Assembly (NCBI RefSeq): GCF_027596085.1
Contig: NC_072453.1
Span: forward strand, 6,753,448 to 6,817,447
Length of the DNA stretch: 64,000 nt
From: Anoplopoma fimbria
Lineage: Eukaryota > Chordata > Actinopteri > Perciformes > Anoplopomatidae
Reading direction: 5' to 3'
The notes under the pieces are model-generated. The model worked only from the letters and a program-made list of their open reading frames with translations, ran no database searches and was not told the origin of the DNA. The translations under genes and the position numbers were made by a program. Shown here in pieces: positions 24,366-37,260 of the stretch. Position 1 is the first letter of the stretch, and each line of letters opens with the position of its first letter.

Positions 24366-27300
24366 TTCATTCTAGCAGAGTTGAGGACACTTCCTATTTT
24401 CATAGATTTACAGATGTTGCTTTGATGCTAAATATAGCCATCTGCACCCTGTGGGCTCTCTATTGCATTGACTCAACATGTCAAAAAAACTGGTTGTGGG
24501 TTGTATGCTATTTGTGAACAGAGAAAAACATGTCTGCATAACTGTCATTTAATCTTATGTAACCGGGTTAAAAACATCAACTGTGTTACAAGGCAATGTC
24601 GTAAAAAAAAAGTGAGCAAAAATCCATCCCTAAATGAACGTGCCAATCTCGTCTTACCATTGCTGTATAAATAAGGACCTGGCGGAGCAGCTTTCTTGCC
24701 TTTTTGTAGCCAACATAATGATGATGAAATGTGGAAAGTCTCTGGAGATATAATCTTGGATAGCCTTGTGCATACATAGGAACCCTGCCCTGTTTTCTCA
24801 TTTCTTGGGACAATGTGTTGAGCTAGCCTGGAGGTAGTTCTGGTTAACTAAAAGACTAGCTTTGAGGCCTTCTGGCAAATAGATCTAGAGGAAAAAGGAA
24901 GATAATGCAGACCAATCTTTAAATGTGCACATGGCAGCCAGCCATGGCCCCAACTACGTACAACGATTCACCACTAGACTGATGCTATCAATACAAGGTT
25001 AAATCACTCCTGCCCATCTACAGGGATGTGTTTGAGTAAAGCTGAGCACCGTTTTCTCAAACAACGACACAAGAACATTTTTTTATTTTGACTCTGTTGA
25101 TGTGCCAAACTCTTTGCTGGGGGACTAAATTGTTTAAATACAACAAATCAAACACATTTATTTACAGCAGCTTGAAGAAGTACAGACAACCAAGCTCAGT
25201 CATTCAATATAAAAAACTGACCCAGATAACAGATCCGATTTAAACCTTTTTCCCCCCAAAAAACAAACCCTTGAATTTAGCAATATACAAACACTTTTAT
25301 GGGGACAATATTCTGAAAACACCTATGCCATCCTCTGAAGAGACAATTCTTTTAGCCATCCATTAATAACCAGAACTACAGGTTACCATCAGTAACGTTA
25401 TCCTCCGCCTCCATTCTTTCTTGATAAGCTTGGCCTCACTGAGGTGTGACAGGCGAGGGCTCATCAAGAAACACTAGAAACCTAAAATATTGCCATTGTG
25501 ACCTGACTTAACGGTCCGGTGTCTGGCAGGGAGGTTCTGCAGTGCCGTGGAGGCACCACCTCTGGGTATTAATCCTAATCCCCTCAGCTTAGGTGAAGAG
25601 CTCCCCCTCCCCATTTCTTTTTTCCTCCCTGCAGTATATTTGATGAATGGGATGCCCCTGTGACGTCTTGTGATGCTACAGTAGGAGGTGCCTCCAGCTA
25701 GGGATGATCTTGCATGCAATATGCCCACGCAGTAGACAGCAGATTTGTGTGCTCTGAATAATGGGCGAATAGGGAAGTACTCTGAATTACAAAATGGTTA
25801 AGGTCATAGTAGTAAAAGCATTTCCCTGTCTTGGAAATGTGCTTGCTAGCTGCAGTGCACACGTGTGTAAAAAAAATGAGACTGCATGCAGAAATTATAA
25901 AGACTTTTTGACATTATCTATGGCATCAGAAGTTGGATGTTTGTATCATCCCATTATCACCAATTAAACCTCTCCATTGAAAAGTGTGTGTGTTGGAGAG
26001 AGATTGATCATCTGAATGTCATTTAAAGGTCAAAAATCTGAAAGCATAAAATAACTTCCTAGTTGACAAATTATGTGTTAGTGCTATGCCACTGAGAACA
26101 CACATACCAACAATTGCACAGGCAATTGGAAAAGGCAGATGCTGTGGAGCAGCAAGTTATTTCGGGCTGCAAAAAGAAGCCCGAATGTATGAAACTCTAT
26201 GAGAAAATTTCCCTACTTCTCAATTGATTTATTACCTCAGAAAACATTGGGAACATGAGTTTATGGTCTAAATCGCTATTTTCAGGTTTTCTTCAATACA
26301 GCATGATGTTCATTTAGTTGATTATGGTCCCTTTCAGAGTAAAATAGACCATAGAGCGGAGTACGCGTCAGTCAAGTCACTACTCAGCATTCCAAATATG
26401 GTTACTTCCATTTATCTGTTGCCAAAAAAACAACATAGCAACATCTGTAATCCAAGATGGCGACCGCAAAATCGGCAAACTCAAGGCTTCAAATGGCGGT
26501 CCGAATCTTAATGGGTGTCATCACGAAGACTAGGTCCACTTATACAGTCTATGGTGTACACCAAAGTGAGAAACACCAGCTACACTTTCCTATAAATGAC
26601 TCCATAACACATGCAGATCCTCAACACTTAAGTCTGAATCATCAAGTGTCCCCATCATACCACCGATGCAACATCCCTTCTTTGTGCCAGCATGATCCCC
26701 TCCCAGTAGCTAATTCCCCAGCTGTCACTCCCTCACCACCACAGACTAGTACTACTGCTAGCCTCATGAAACACCACAGCCATGCTGCCTTTGCCCATCC
26801 CTACACATTAAACCTCATTTCCTAGTAGGGCTGACATAATAAAATCCTGTAGTTTCATCATGGGACTTTTTTACATTATCAGCTGTGATGCCCTATTGTA
26901 CTGCCAATGTTAACGCCTCAAACAGCAATAATCAGGTGTTTTGTTAAAACAAACATTAATTTCACTTACTATTAAATAGGAATGTGGATGTATAAATATA
27001 TAGATAGATATAAATATGTTAAGACAAACTAAAAGATGGGAACAGAATGTAAGATAACATTCTGGTGGAAAAACATCTGTGTAAATATATTTAAAGGTCT
27101 ACACTATAGACATTCACTGGTGATTTCCACCAATAAAAAAAACGATGTACCATTCACCACCATAAACGAGCCAGTTTTGCCATAACGCCTGAGCTACAGC
27201 GGGTCAAGCCCTCTGCAACATGGTCAATTAGCTTGTCAATTTCTCATTGGTGCTGCACCCATCCCACCAGTCACCCTCATCACATGTAGAGCTTTGCTGT

Positions 27301-28599
27301 GAGCATACCACTGGCACATGATGTGGCCCTTGTCCAAGATTAACTTAAGAAAAATAATAAACTAGGAAAGGATCCATAAAACAAGTATGACCAATAATAA
27401 AACAAGCTAGTTTCAAAGTTCACTTTCTGTGCCACTTGGTACTTTCTATCCAAAACATTGATAAGAGTGGTTTTACACCATTCTTCGGTTTTTAAAATGA
27501 GCCATATTGACTTTGAACAGGTTCACTGCTAGCTTTTAACTTTTGCCTTTATAGTAACATTTCACAAGAGCGGCAGCCAGATGGTAATTCCCAGTCAGAA
27601 GTCTCGTCATGTGATTATCATGTGACCTTGTGTCATTCCCTTGAGCAATAAGGAAGTTAATCAGCTGATTCTGCTTTCTATGGTTTTCTGCGAAGGTAAA
27701 AGGCGATTTTCTAATAAAAAATAATTTGCATTAAATAAGATAATTCTAATCTATTTGACAGATTGTTGCATAATAGCAACCAGAATCGAGATGTCACTGG
27801 TTAATGTTCTCCACTACATTAAAGAACAGCTACCTTTAAATAATGTGTGAATATTATCACCCATTGCTTTTACACCCTGCATGCAGGACTGTGACGTCTG
27901 GAAGGAAATAATGGGATTTGAACCAAATTAAACATTTTCTATTAAAAAGGTTCAGAAAGCTAACAAGCAGAGGATAAATATAATATATGTTGACACCTGA
28001 GTAGATTACTGTTAACCAATGTGCAATGCCTTCATAAGACAGTTGGCATTACATTTTCACCGTTGTCCTTTGCATTTAGGTAAAAATCCCCACCAATGAA
28101 GAGTGGACCGAAATAAGCTAACGTAAGAGCTAACGTAAGCTACGTCAGTCATCGGCTAGCCTAGCTAACTAGTCCTAACTAGTCGTTATGGTCTGTGATC
28201 AAAGCATTAAGGCTGGCAGAGACAAATGCATTAACTTACTAATACTAACGAAATATTGTCAGTTTAAGACTAATCAAAGTCATTGGCTACCCGAGCTATC
28301 GATTAAGTCTCCATGAGTGACAGCTCAAGATTAGCATTGCGACGTTAGCAAGAGGCTAGCGGGCGTCTTTCACAAGTAAGCTTCAAGACACGCACCGGGG
28401 TTGACAACGCAAGGTACCCTGTTGGAAATGATGCAAATGCAAAAAAGGGGGTTAGCAGTGAATCCACAGTCAATCAGACAGCTCAAATATATTTAAAAAA
28501 AAAGGTGGTGGTCTTGTGATATTTACCGCTGAACACCATCGCAGCGGAGGCGCCCATCACCGCGAAGAACGGAGAGTATTCGGGACTTTCGGCCGACAT
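22002..28599 (-). CDS. atp6v0c: V-ATPase 16-kDa proteolipid subunit c (ATP6V0C)
   Basis: Three exons in transcript order: 28599-28527, 23279-23096, 22206-22002. Phases agree, 153 aa, close to the usual vertebrate length (about 155). Two tandem hairpins give four membrane helices: [21 protein letters not shown], then [40 protein letters not shown], then [20 protein letters not shown] (each about 20-21 residues; last residue left out where longer). The proton-carrying glutamate is E137 in [12 protein letters not shown]. Subunit c forms the rotating membrane ring of the vacuolar proton pump in lysosomes, synaptic vesicles and other acidic organelles. The 5.2-kb first intron (23280-28526) holds TA and GATA microsatellites and pieces of dispersed repeats but no gene that I can see. 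Teleosts often keep two copies of this gene, and I cannot say which one this is. Confidence 0.97.
22870..22912. repeat. (TA)n microsatellite
   Basis: About 21 uninterrupted TA units in the last intron of atp6v0c. Likely length-polymorphic. Confidence 0.9.
24055..24160. repeat. diverged dispersed fish repeat
   Basis: The text from tttatagcataatatcac to ttagaccattgattcagat, followed by aaggaaaaaa, resembles a repeat seen many times in fish genomes (a LINE 3' region). Assignment is from memory of the pattern and the copy is decayed. Confidence 0.35.
24293..24364. repeat. (GATA)n microsatellite
   Basis: About 18 perfect GATA units in the first intron of atp6v0c. Confidence 0.92.
26440..26565. 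repeat. probable dispersed repeat fragment
   Basis: Contains tccaagatggcgaccgcaaa and tccacttatacagtctatgg, phrases that recur in teleost dispersed repeats. No inverted ends or coding potential are visible in this copy. It lies in the first intron of atp6v0c. Confidence 0.35.
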
Positions 28600-28900
28600 T
28601 CTTGCTCACACGATATAAAAATAAACTTAATATGTATAAAATGAATTACTGACGTCGACTCAAAAGTCACACTGAGCGAAACCTATCGAAGGCTTGAAGC
28701 GAGAGAACAGCGGGGAGCGTCTGACAACCTAACTAGCAGTATAAACGGGGCAGTCACGACTCTTCAGATAAATACCCGGCGCAGCAGCACAAAATGGCGA
28801 AGCGGAAAATGTCACCTGACTTGGTCGTACGGGTCAAACCAATCGTCGACTGGGTGTGGGGGTGTGGGGAGGGGGGGGCGTACTAAAACAGTTCGTTAAC
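28600..28900 (-). promoter_or_regulatory. atp6v0c promoter region
   Basis: CpG-containing DNA directly upstream of the atp6v0c start codon, in contrast to the AT-rich flanks. It contains a CRE-like TGACGTCG at 28650-28657 and a CLEAR-like palindrome at 28811-28820. No TATA box is obvious. This fits a housekeeping-type promoter. Confidence 0.5.
28811..28820. promoter_or_regulatory. CLEAR-like (TFEB/MITF) site
   Basis: GTCACCTGAC differs at one base from the CLEAR palindrome GTCACGTGAC. The site is about 210 bases upstream of the atp6v0c start codon. V-ATPase genes are known TFEB targets in mammals, which makes the placement meaningful. The mismatch falls in the central CACGTG, so binding could be weak. 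Confidence 0.4.
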
Positions 28901-29467
28901 AATACACTGTGCTACACGATGCATATATGAAACAATATATATGGATTTAAAAAATATATAAATAACTTATTCAGTACAAATAAAGTGTTTTACATTTTTT
29001 ATTCTTCTCTTTTTTTTTTTAAGGGTCACCCCTATCAGGCATCCCTTTGGTGTGCTCCGCTGCAGGCTTCCCCTCTGATATCAACGCATTCACCCTTCAA
29101 AAGCAATGGGATGAAGTGATGGGGATGGGAGAGGGTGTGGAGACACTACTGGGCTGATGGGACTATGTATTTGTGTTATAATACACAACAAGGAAAGAAA
29201 ATAAAGAAAAATACACATTTTATTTTAAATGTCTTATTACATTATAAATCGTACATTAATGCATTGCTCCAAGAGACCCTCGCATTTGATTGAAGTAACC
29301 TCTCCAAGAGGGCCACTGAAATTCCTAAATTGCATATGTTTAAACACATTTCTGCATTTTGCACCAGGACTCCACCATGCAGCAGAGGGTGATTTACAGT
29401 CAGCTGTGATATGCAGCAACGTGGAGCATGAGAGTGAGAGAATTTGAGGCTAAGTGTGTATGGTTGA

Positions 29468-29468
<1 letters not shown>

Positions 29469-29532
<64 letters not shown>
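29469..29532. repeat. (TG)n microsatellite
   Basis: About 32 TG units, ending at tggtggggggag. Intergenic. Confidence 0.92.
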
Positions 29533-29533
<1 letters not shown>

Positions 29534-31872
29534 TGGGGGGAGGGATCCGAGAATCCCCGTCACACACTAGCTCCCAGCATGAGCAGGCTGAGAGATGCAG
29601 AAAGAGGAGGGGTAGATGGAGCTAGGACATCATGGGAGTGATGTGTGTGTGAGTCAGAGAGAGCTTGTGCAGTCCCCATGCCTCTTCCTTCCTTCATCCA
29701 TCCATCCTGCTGCATTAATAACAAAAAGGTCACAATGAATGAGATTAAATTATTTTCACTTGGTTTTCTCTCTCCCCGCTGACTGACAGAACACTCACAG
29801 ACCCAGGCTGTCTCTTATAGGTGGATATGTATGACGCCTTTCTATCCTTTCTATCTTATTTGACAACATGCAGCAATATAATAGCCCATGTACCTATACA
29901 TTGTTGTTTCCTGTTTGCTTTGGGCGGATGGATGCAAGGATTAGAGGGTTGCTCTTGTGCTTGAGTGGCATAATCAAGGTTGTAAGAGCACAGCTTTTTT
30001 TTTTGATGGATGGTCTCTGAGATGGTGCTTTAAGGAAGGGAAACAGGGAACTATGTGAGAAATTCTCACAAGGGCATGATTCAAGATAGCATTCAGGATG
30101 CACAGCAGAGCATTTGCGACCAGTCATTCATGTACACTATACCTTTGTGCTTAGATCTAGATCCGTCATTTCCTTCATCAACAGACAGTCTGTATGTTAG
30201 AAAGGCCTAGGATCGAAAGGAAGTCAGCGGGAAATGTGAGAAATGTTTTGGAAATGGAGAAGCTGCATTTTAATTAATTAATGGAAAATCTTTGATTTCT
30301 GATGTAAAATCAGCCCTAAAGAAATAATTGAAATTGATTATTGTTATTGAAGAACATATGTTCATAAGGATTATTTGTGACATGTAATCAGAGACCTCCC
30401 TCCCTCCAATAACCAGATTCAAATATTCAGTCTGTGAGACCAAAAAATTCTCGTCGGGCCCTCCTTAGTCTGCGTCTTAATCCCCCGTCCAACGCCCCTT
30501 GTTATGTGATTGGCGTGGGCTGGTGAAGGAGAGTCCCATCTCAGTGTAGCGTTAAAGACTTAAGCATCTTACTCCTTGAGGCTGGAAAGCGTGGTTTTCA
30601 GGAGATGGGCCAGACCAACACCCAAAGGAGCAGCTAAATATAGCAGTGCATGTGCGATTAGCAGAGTGGGAATCCTGAATAAACAGCACAGCCTCGGCTA
30701 CACGGAGTCAATACCACTTACCGTAAAGAAGGAATTACTCCAACACGTTGCTATCCAAGATACTACATTGCTTCGGATGCGTTAGCTTGTGCCACACCCA
30801 CTGCAAATGAATTGGCCATACATTTTAAAACTAATTTAATCTACAGTATTGACATGGCTTGGAGGATGTCAGTTGGACAATTTGTAGTGTGTTTAGCAAA
30901 TTTAAACAATTTATAGAACTTAAACAGTAAGTTTAATTAAATTAATTATGCAGTAAAGCTGACTATGGAAGGAGGCTTTCACGGATATATTTGTAGATAT
31001 GTCTGACTCATCTCTGTTAAATATTTCCAGTCATGCCGTTCACTGTCTGCTTCCACAAAAGAGAGACATCCAAACAAAAATAGAAGTGTGCATGAGTGAT
31101 TTAGGAGTCACAGTTAGTGTTAGACCTACATACTATAGATATGCAATTTGAAACATTTCATGTATTTATTAAAAACTAGTGCTGAGTTTAAATGAAGATG
31201 TTTTCCCTACCAACTGAATGTTTCTACTATATGCAAGTTTTTCTTTGAAGGAAAGATCTTTCAAAATGTTTAAATTGGAAACATACTGTAGTTTTGGGTA
31301 TTAATAGATGCACAGAAGCTATCAATTTAATGAAAATAATTGCATAACAAGGAGTTTTACAATTCTATTTAAACGAATAGTATTTTTTTATATAATGACT
31401 TAACTGTTATTTTGGTTAACAGGCGTACCAGCTGTAAATACTAAGAGTAGCGCAGGATACAGGGGGGGGGTTTAAAAAGGCATCTTGCACTTCTGTGACA
31501 GTCTGAAGAAATGTCACCTCTTTGCAAGAACAGAGATGTGATGGATTTGGAAGTAAAGCAATGACTAGCAGCAAGACAAACAAAGACCAAGTCACTTGCT
31601 CTAATGAAAGCATATTGCTGTATTTTCACATGTAAGATACATTTGTAGTTACTTAATGTCTCACTGGAAGTTTGAACATACAGATACAAACACTTTGCCA
31701 ACAGGGCACCATTTTGGACCTCTTTTTTCACGGTCTTCACACTACAATGGACGGAAATAGCAGGAGAGGGTAAGAAGGGAAGGATGAGCAAACTGCATCT
31801 ATCTTCATTACTTGTAAACCAAAAACTTTAAAAAAATTTGTACTTGGTATTAACATGAATATTCATATACAC

Positions 31873-31873
<1 letters not shown>

Positions 31874-31900
<27 letters not shown>
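31874..31900 (+). repeat. poly(A) tract
   Basis: 27 consecutive A. It could be the tail of a retroposed element, but no recognisable body precedes it. Confidence 0.8.
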
Positions 31901-31903
<3 letters not shown>

Positions 31904-32699
31904 GAAATTGCCACTCATTCAAAATAAAAGCTTCAACATATGGTGCAAAATGGCAACACTCAAATTCAACACTGACATCCACAAACATTCACCACATTAA
32001 TTCATAAGCAGATCTCCTACATACGTGCAGTGCAGTGGGGAAGTTGGGACTTGACTGAGAACTTCACTGCGTTCATCTTAGTTTCAACATTAAAAAGCAC
32101 ATCTCACCAAATCAACTCTGGACTTCACACATTTTATCTTAAACCTTTTAGCCTGGTTATTCTTTTTTAAAAAGGACCGCAGAGACAGCTATACAGTTAA
32201 TTTGGCAGATTGAGCTAAACCAAAGCACATTAAAAGACTGAATTTACATTCAGAAATTAAAATGTTTCAGCTCAGCACAAACATAAACACACCATAGCCA
32301 ACATAAAAGTACCTTTAAATGAACCTCATATTGGCTTTATCTACAGTTGATCCTGACTTCCATCATATTACCAGACACGTTAACATAACTAGCACATCAT
32401 AATACAAATCTGTAATTACAAAAATAAAAATCAAACAAAATGTTTTGTTCACATGTCAAATTTGGATTAACTGCATAAATAAATATAAAATTGTGTATCA
32501 TGTATGAATTTGTAGGACGGATATTGTTCGGTTTGCAGACCTCTGTTTTCCACCTCTAATACTTTGCAGGACATTTAAGATCAAGATTTTCTGCTTTAAT
32601 ATAAGTGTTAAAATTTGTGTGCATGATTATGCGCATAGGAGTCTATGCCTGTATGGATCTACATGTATGCACGTGTATTGTGTGTTTATGGGTACATTA

Positions 32700-34463
32700 T
32701 TATGAGGCCATGGCGTCCTGGAAGCCCCACACTTCTAGAAGGGCAACCTGAAAGCTCTCAGCACACAAGGGGGGGTTGTCAAAGGTGGCGCAGCGGCCAG
32801 CGCGCCCATGGTTGAGCTCAGAGTCGATGTAGAGAGCGTTCCCGTCGCCTCCTCCTATTTGACACAAGAGCAGACAGTTTGTATAAATTACGAGACTGTA
32901 TTTCTGAATGGTTTTCACTTGAAAAAAAAAGTTCCAGCCTTTCTTTTACAGTACCTTGTTAAATCAAATCATAGTGTTAAATGGGATGAACAGTTTACAA
33001 TAAAATCCCATGTTAAATATGATCCCATGTGAGAAAAAGATAAATACCACAGTTTAAAAAAAAAGGGACCAGAAATGCCCAAATACACAGCAATAACATA
33101 TATTAATAATTTACTAACCAACTATGATGGAGTCAAAGTTGCCAGCCATGAACATGGAAGTATTCTTGGAGTTGAGGTTGAAGTGGCGGGCGGAGAGGAA
33201 GGGCGATAGTTCTCCAGCAGGTTTCTCTGGCTGCTGTAGGCCATTGTTGTCCGAGTTTTGCCCCTCGGGTGAGGCTGTCTCTTCTGGGTCCTGAGTCTTG
33301 ACGGAGGAGGCTAACTCAGGGTGGCGGATCACCACCCACTCATAGCGCTCCATCTCTGGCTTCAGCTAACAAGGGAAACAGCCGTTTATTATCAATTACA
33401 CACCTGAGCATCACACATTTAATATTAAGTACTGCACATTTATTAATAAAAAAAAAAAGAGATAATGATCTCAATGAGACTACTTGATTAAATAAAGGCT
33501 AAAATGAAATTAATACATTTAAAACATCTGATAGACATCAGTCCTTGCTGACGATCTCCATTTTCTCCTGGTGTCAGGTGACGTCCAGGTCAGATACTAC
33601 TGGATCGAGTTACAGGAGTTTCCGATCTGCGTGTGCTAAAGTATTGGTGCGTGAGATGACGCTGTTTTCTGGCTCAGACAGCTAACAGCTGTGCAGCAAC
33701 ACAGATACCCAGTAAATAATTCATACAGAAGGTATTAGAGAGCCAGTCTGTTCTGCTATTTCTAGCCCAGGAGGAAGAACTGAAGCTCAAAGCAGAAAAG
33801 CTTGATTGTCAGACAATGGCACATGGCAATGTCAGTATAGTGAGTTGTGACCTACTAGGCCGGCTTTTCCAAATGGGCGACTGTCATACCAAGTTGGGCC
33901 AGTGACACTGAAATCTAGAACATGTGAAAACAGGGTGGATAGTGCCCTCTGGTGGTTATATGCTCAAAATGAAAACATTCTCCCTTCAACTGATCACTAG
34001 AAAACCTCCAGAAAGCTTATCTAAATAAATAAATAAAAAATATGTTAAGTCTAGATAGTAAAAAGTAATTCACCCTGAAAACAAAGCACTCCCCTGTGCC
34101 AAAGAAGCTCAATTTGTTGCCTCCTCTCTTCCGCTCCTCCCAATCTGTGGACAGGAAGGCTCCACATACCTGAGGCAAAAAAAGACCCAATAAGCGTCGT
34201 TGTCTGAAATAATTAAGTACATTGATATGAGTGGACGATTGCTTTGTGTAAGCTGCCAATGTTCGTGCGGAAATCAGTTTGGAACGACATAATCCAATCA
34301 TACGATACCTGTGTGACCTCTGACACCTATTCACAGAGCCAAGGAAAATAAAATAACCTTAGTGCATTTAAAATGCAAAACGTTACTATGAACCTTTCTA
34401 GTTATTGAAAAAAATCCACTTGACTGCCCATGTGTATGTCAGTACAGAGGTGCTGGTAGTACA

Positions 34464-34495
<32 letters not shown>

Positions 34496-37151
34496 TGATT
34501 CTGTCATAATTAAAGCTGAGATCATCATATACGATTTACATAACATTTAACACTATATTTGGCTATCCATAACAATCAGGTTTACCAGAATATATTTAGA
34601 TAATTTACTTATGTGAACTGAATCAATCCTCTCATCATAATAACATCAAATATTTGATTGCATTATATCAGGATGTCTTCATATCCCATGTACACATTTT
34701 ACATCACAATAATGTGCATCCTCGACTCCCTCCATCATGGGAGGAGAATGGGAGAGTTTGCTATCTGTGATGCTTACATCGCCATCTGTGGTCCGGATGA
34801 GGAGCAGAGTGGGTTCGTAGCCTTCACAATGCGAGTAGAATCTGGAGGAAAATGTTACAGATTAATTCATTGCAACCTACTTTATAAACACCCTATACTG
34901 ACTCTATGGATTACACTTTAGGTTGGTAGATTTACTAAGGCACATATGCATGTACAGGCATTGTTTAAATATAGAACAAAAATGTCATGGCTCAGCTAAT
35001 GGCTTCTTAATTACTTCAATAAAGACTAATTACTTCTGTTCCACAACGGCAAGCCTGCTGGTTACCTAAGGCAGGTTCTTCTGTGTACAGAACAGATGTA
35101 CTAAACTAAAGCAAAAAGGCGTGGCAAATCTCTTTCTTTACCTATTAAGGACAACTATCTTCATGACAGCAGTCTCAACACCTTTTTTATTATTTACAAT
35201 TTTCTATCCAACTTTACAACTTTTTTTGGTTTGCAGCTTTACATTTTGCTGACATTTTTACAGTATTTCCTTCCAGCCATTTTGGCCATAAATCAAATTC
35301 AAAAGACTCAATGCTAAACAGGACCTGATATGTAAATTGTGAGCAGCAGCCAAGATTAAGGCAGGATGAAAATATTGAGGTGAGCACTGCACAATGTACC
35401 TGTTCAGGCTGCAGCCATGGGTGGAGGTGGTGAAGAGGAGTTGTGGTTGGCACAGGGCAAAGCGCTCAGGGATCCACGACCAGATATCACGCATCTCCTT
35501 GGCACTGACAATCTCAGAGGAGAACGTGTCGGGGTTAAGTGCCAGCTGTACGTTCCGCCTGGAGACGCCCACAACACAGACACAGGAAGAGATGGAGAGG
35601 CACACAATGTGAGGCAGATCGCACAGTTGGTGATGCATAAACCTGAAAGTAACTGAGCTTTATTTGAAAGAAATAAAGACGGATCTGGAAAATAGCATCG
35701 AGAAGAAAACCCACCTAGAACTGTGAAATAACCTATGCAGTAAACACAGGGGTGAAGTGCAGATGAGACAGAAGATGGTGGATGGAAAGACATGGCAGAA
35801 ACCAAACGAAGAGGAAAAAAGAACATAATGTGAGTCATGGATGCAAGAGCAGCTAGAACCATTCACCAGAGCATGGAAGAGAATAGAGCTGAAAAAGGTA
35901 CAGGACATTTTAGTCAATGTCAGTTTAAAATGATAGAAGTCCAGCAAAGCTTAACTATCAAAAGAGAAAATGCTACGTACTTAATGACAAATAATATTCT
36001 AGACATGTACCAGTAAGATATCCATGTAATGGATTCAATGTCCTTACTGATGCTAGATATACAGTAGATGTGCCAAGTAAAGCCAAAAGAAGCAGCCTAC
36101 TTTCTAAATAAAGGGCAACACAATAATCACAATTCACCACATTAAAATCTGATTATTGACTATACCGCTTCTGTTTGACAGTGATGCCTTTCTGCTGCAG
36201 GGACTTTTCATTTGTGAGCTGCAGCAGGGTGATCTCTTTACGGCTAAACATACGGATGGAGAAGGCCTTCTCTAGCAACTTTTCCGGGGTGACGGTGGAG
36301 GCAATGCCCTTGACGAACGCTTGAATGTCATCCTTAACTTTGCTTGAATCCTGCTGCTGGCTGCCCTGGCCTCCCTGGGCCCCTGCTTTATGCTTGCGAT
36401 AGAACTTGAGCAAGGCTAAAGCCACACGGAAGAGAACCTTGTAGCCTTCCACTAAGTAGATGTCCAGGAACCTGACCACGTGGCTGAAAGGAAGGTCACC
36501 TAACACCCAGCGCTGCCAGTCGGAGTAGACCTCAAGCACATCCTGGGCTGTGGCCACGATCATTTTGTGGGCAGCTGTGCAGTACCTGTTGGCCAGGTCA
36601 CCAAAAGTCATGCAGCTGGACTCGTAGGCCAGGAAAGTCTGATCCAGCAGCCGTTTGCCTGGCTCGTTGCAGGCCAGTATGCGGCTGACATGCTCAAAAC
36701 ACTGAGCCTCGTCTACGCTGAAGTGCAGGAGCAATGAAGTAACAGCTGGTAGTGACGGGCAGTGGGAGATATCTGGAAACTGTCCGGACACGCAGTTGAT
36801 AATCTGATGGGCTGAGGTTACTGCCTCTGTCTTCAGGCAGTACCGCGGCAGAGGACTTCCATCCACGAACTCTGGAAGTTGGATGTGGGAAGAGCGCTTC
36901 TTAGTGGCTGCATTTCCCATAATGTCACGATACACTTCTGCATCTGGGGTAACTGTACGACAGGGAATGGCTTTGATGAGTTGCTGGTAGACTTGCGCTC
37001 GTAGCTTGTGGTTTTTGGCCCAGTAACCCTGCCGAGCCATCTGTTTGAACTCTTTCAGGTCTTTACAGTCTACCTTGGTGGGCCCGCTGCTCTTGGCCAG
37101 TTCCCCCATTTGGTTCCAGTCCACAAAGCTGCCATAGTCTTCTTCAGCCAT
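32700..37151 (-). CDS. tbc1d24: TBC1D24, TBC/TLDc-domain protein of vesicle trafficking
   Basis: Coding exons in transcript order: 37151-36166, 35558-35400, 34841-34778, 34169-34074, 33365-33119, 32854-32700. Phases agree, 568 aa (human about 559). The TBC domain (about residues 45-265) has [68 protein letters not shown] and [17 protein letters not shown]36 and R40 match the human phosphoinositide-binding positions in number and context. The TLDc domain (about 350-568) has [57 protein letters not shown] and ends with [17 protein letters not shown]. The family binds ARF6 and acts in synaptic vesicle and endosome traffic; the human gene is an epilepsy/deafness gene. The mammalian 18-base neuronal microexon after KQK is not found with confidence in 35559-36165. 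A non-coding exon (37268-37152) and a likely first exon (from 39808 upward) lie upstream. Confidence 0.96.
33942..33956. promoter_or_regulatory. CTCF-like core motif in a tbc1d24 intron
   Basis: GTGCCCTCTGGTGGT fits the CTCF core (CCACNAGGKGGCR) read on the opposite strand. The call rests on the motif alone. Confidence 0.3.
34464..34492. repeat. (AAT)n microsatellite
   Basis: About nine AAT/TAA units in a tbc1d24 intron. Confidence 0.85.
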
Positions 37152-37248
37152 GGTGATGAAAACTTGCTGGTCTTTCTGAGTGGGAAGAGAGGAGGGACGC
37201 TTCGGGGTATTGCTGACCTTCTGTCCTCCACACAGCAGACTATTTTTC

Positions 37249-37260
37249 TTAACCGTCCAT
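37249..37260 (-). promoter_or_regulatory. minimal upstream ORF in the tbc1d24 5' UTR
   Basis: In the non-coding part of the exon carrying the tbc1d24 start (exon 37268-36166), an ATG in good context (CATCATGG) opens a three-codon frame, Met-Asp-Gly-stop. It lies about 100 bases before the true start. Such minimal uORFs can lower or condition translation. Confidence 0.45.

Larger units (their letters stand above)
28901..32699. other. interval between atp6v0c promoter and tbc1d24 3' end
   Basis: About 3.8 kb without a supported gene. It holds a TG microsatellite (29469-29532), an A-tract (31874-31900) and AT-rich DNA. The last part, up to 32699, should be the 3' UTR of tbc1d24. Open frames here lack splice support. 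Confidence 0.5.

Noticed and set aside
22861..24370. TA and GATA runs considered as a CRISPR-like array
   Set aside because: Simple tandem microsatellites without spacers in a vertebrate intron.
26457..26825. 122-codon plus-strand frame in the atp6v0c intron
   Set aside because: Low-complexity His/Ser/Pro text overlapping a dispersed repeat; no splice sites or domain.
35404..35947. Minus-strand frames running past the tbc1d24 exon and through the following intron
   Set aside because: They cross the splice sites of the real exon (35400-35558) or lie in intron in another frame; no homology recognised.
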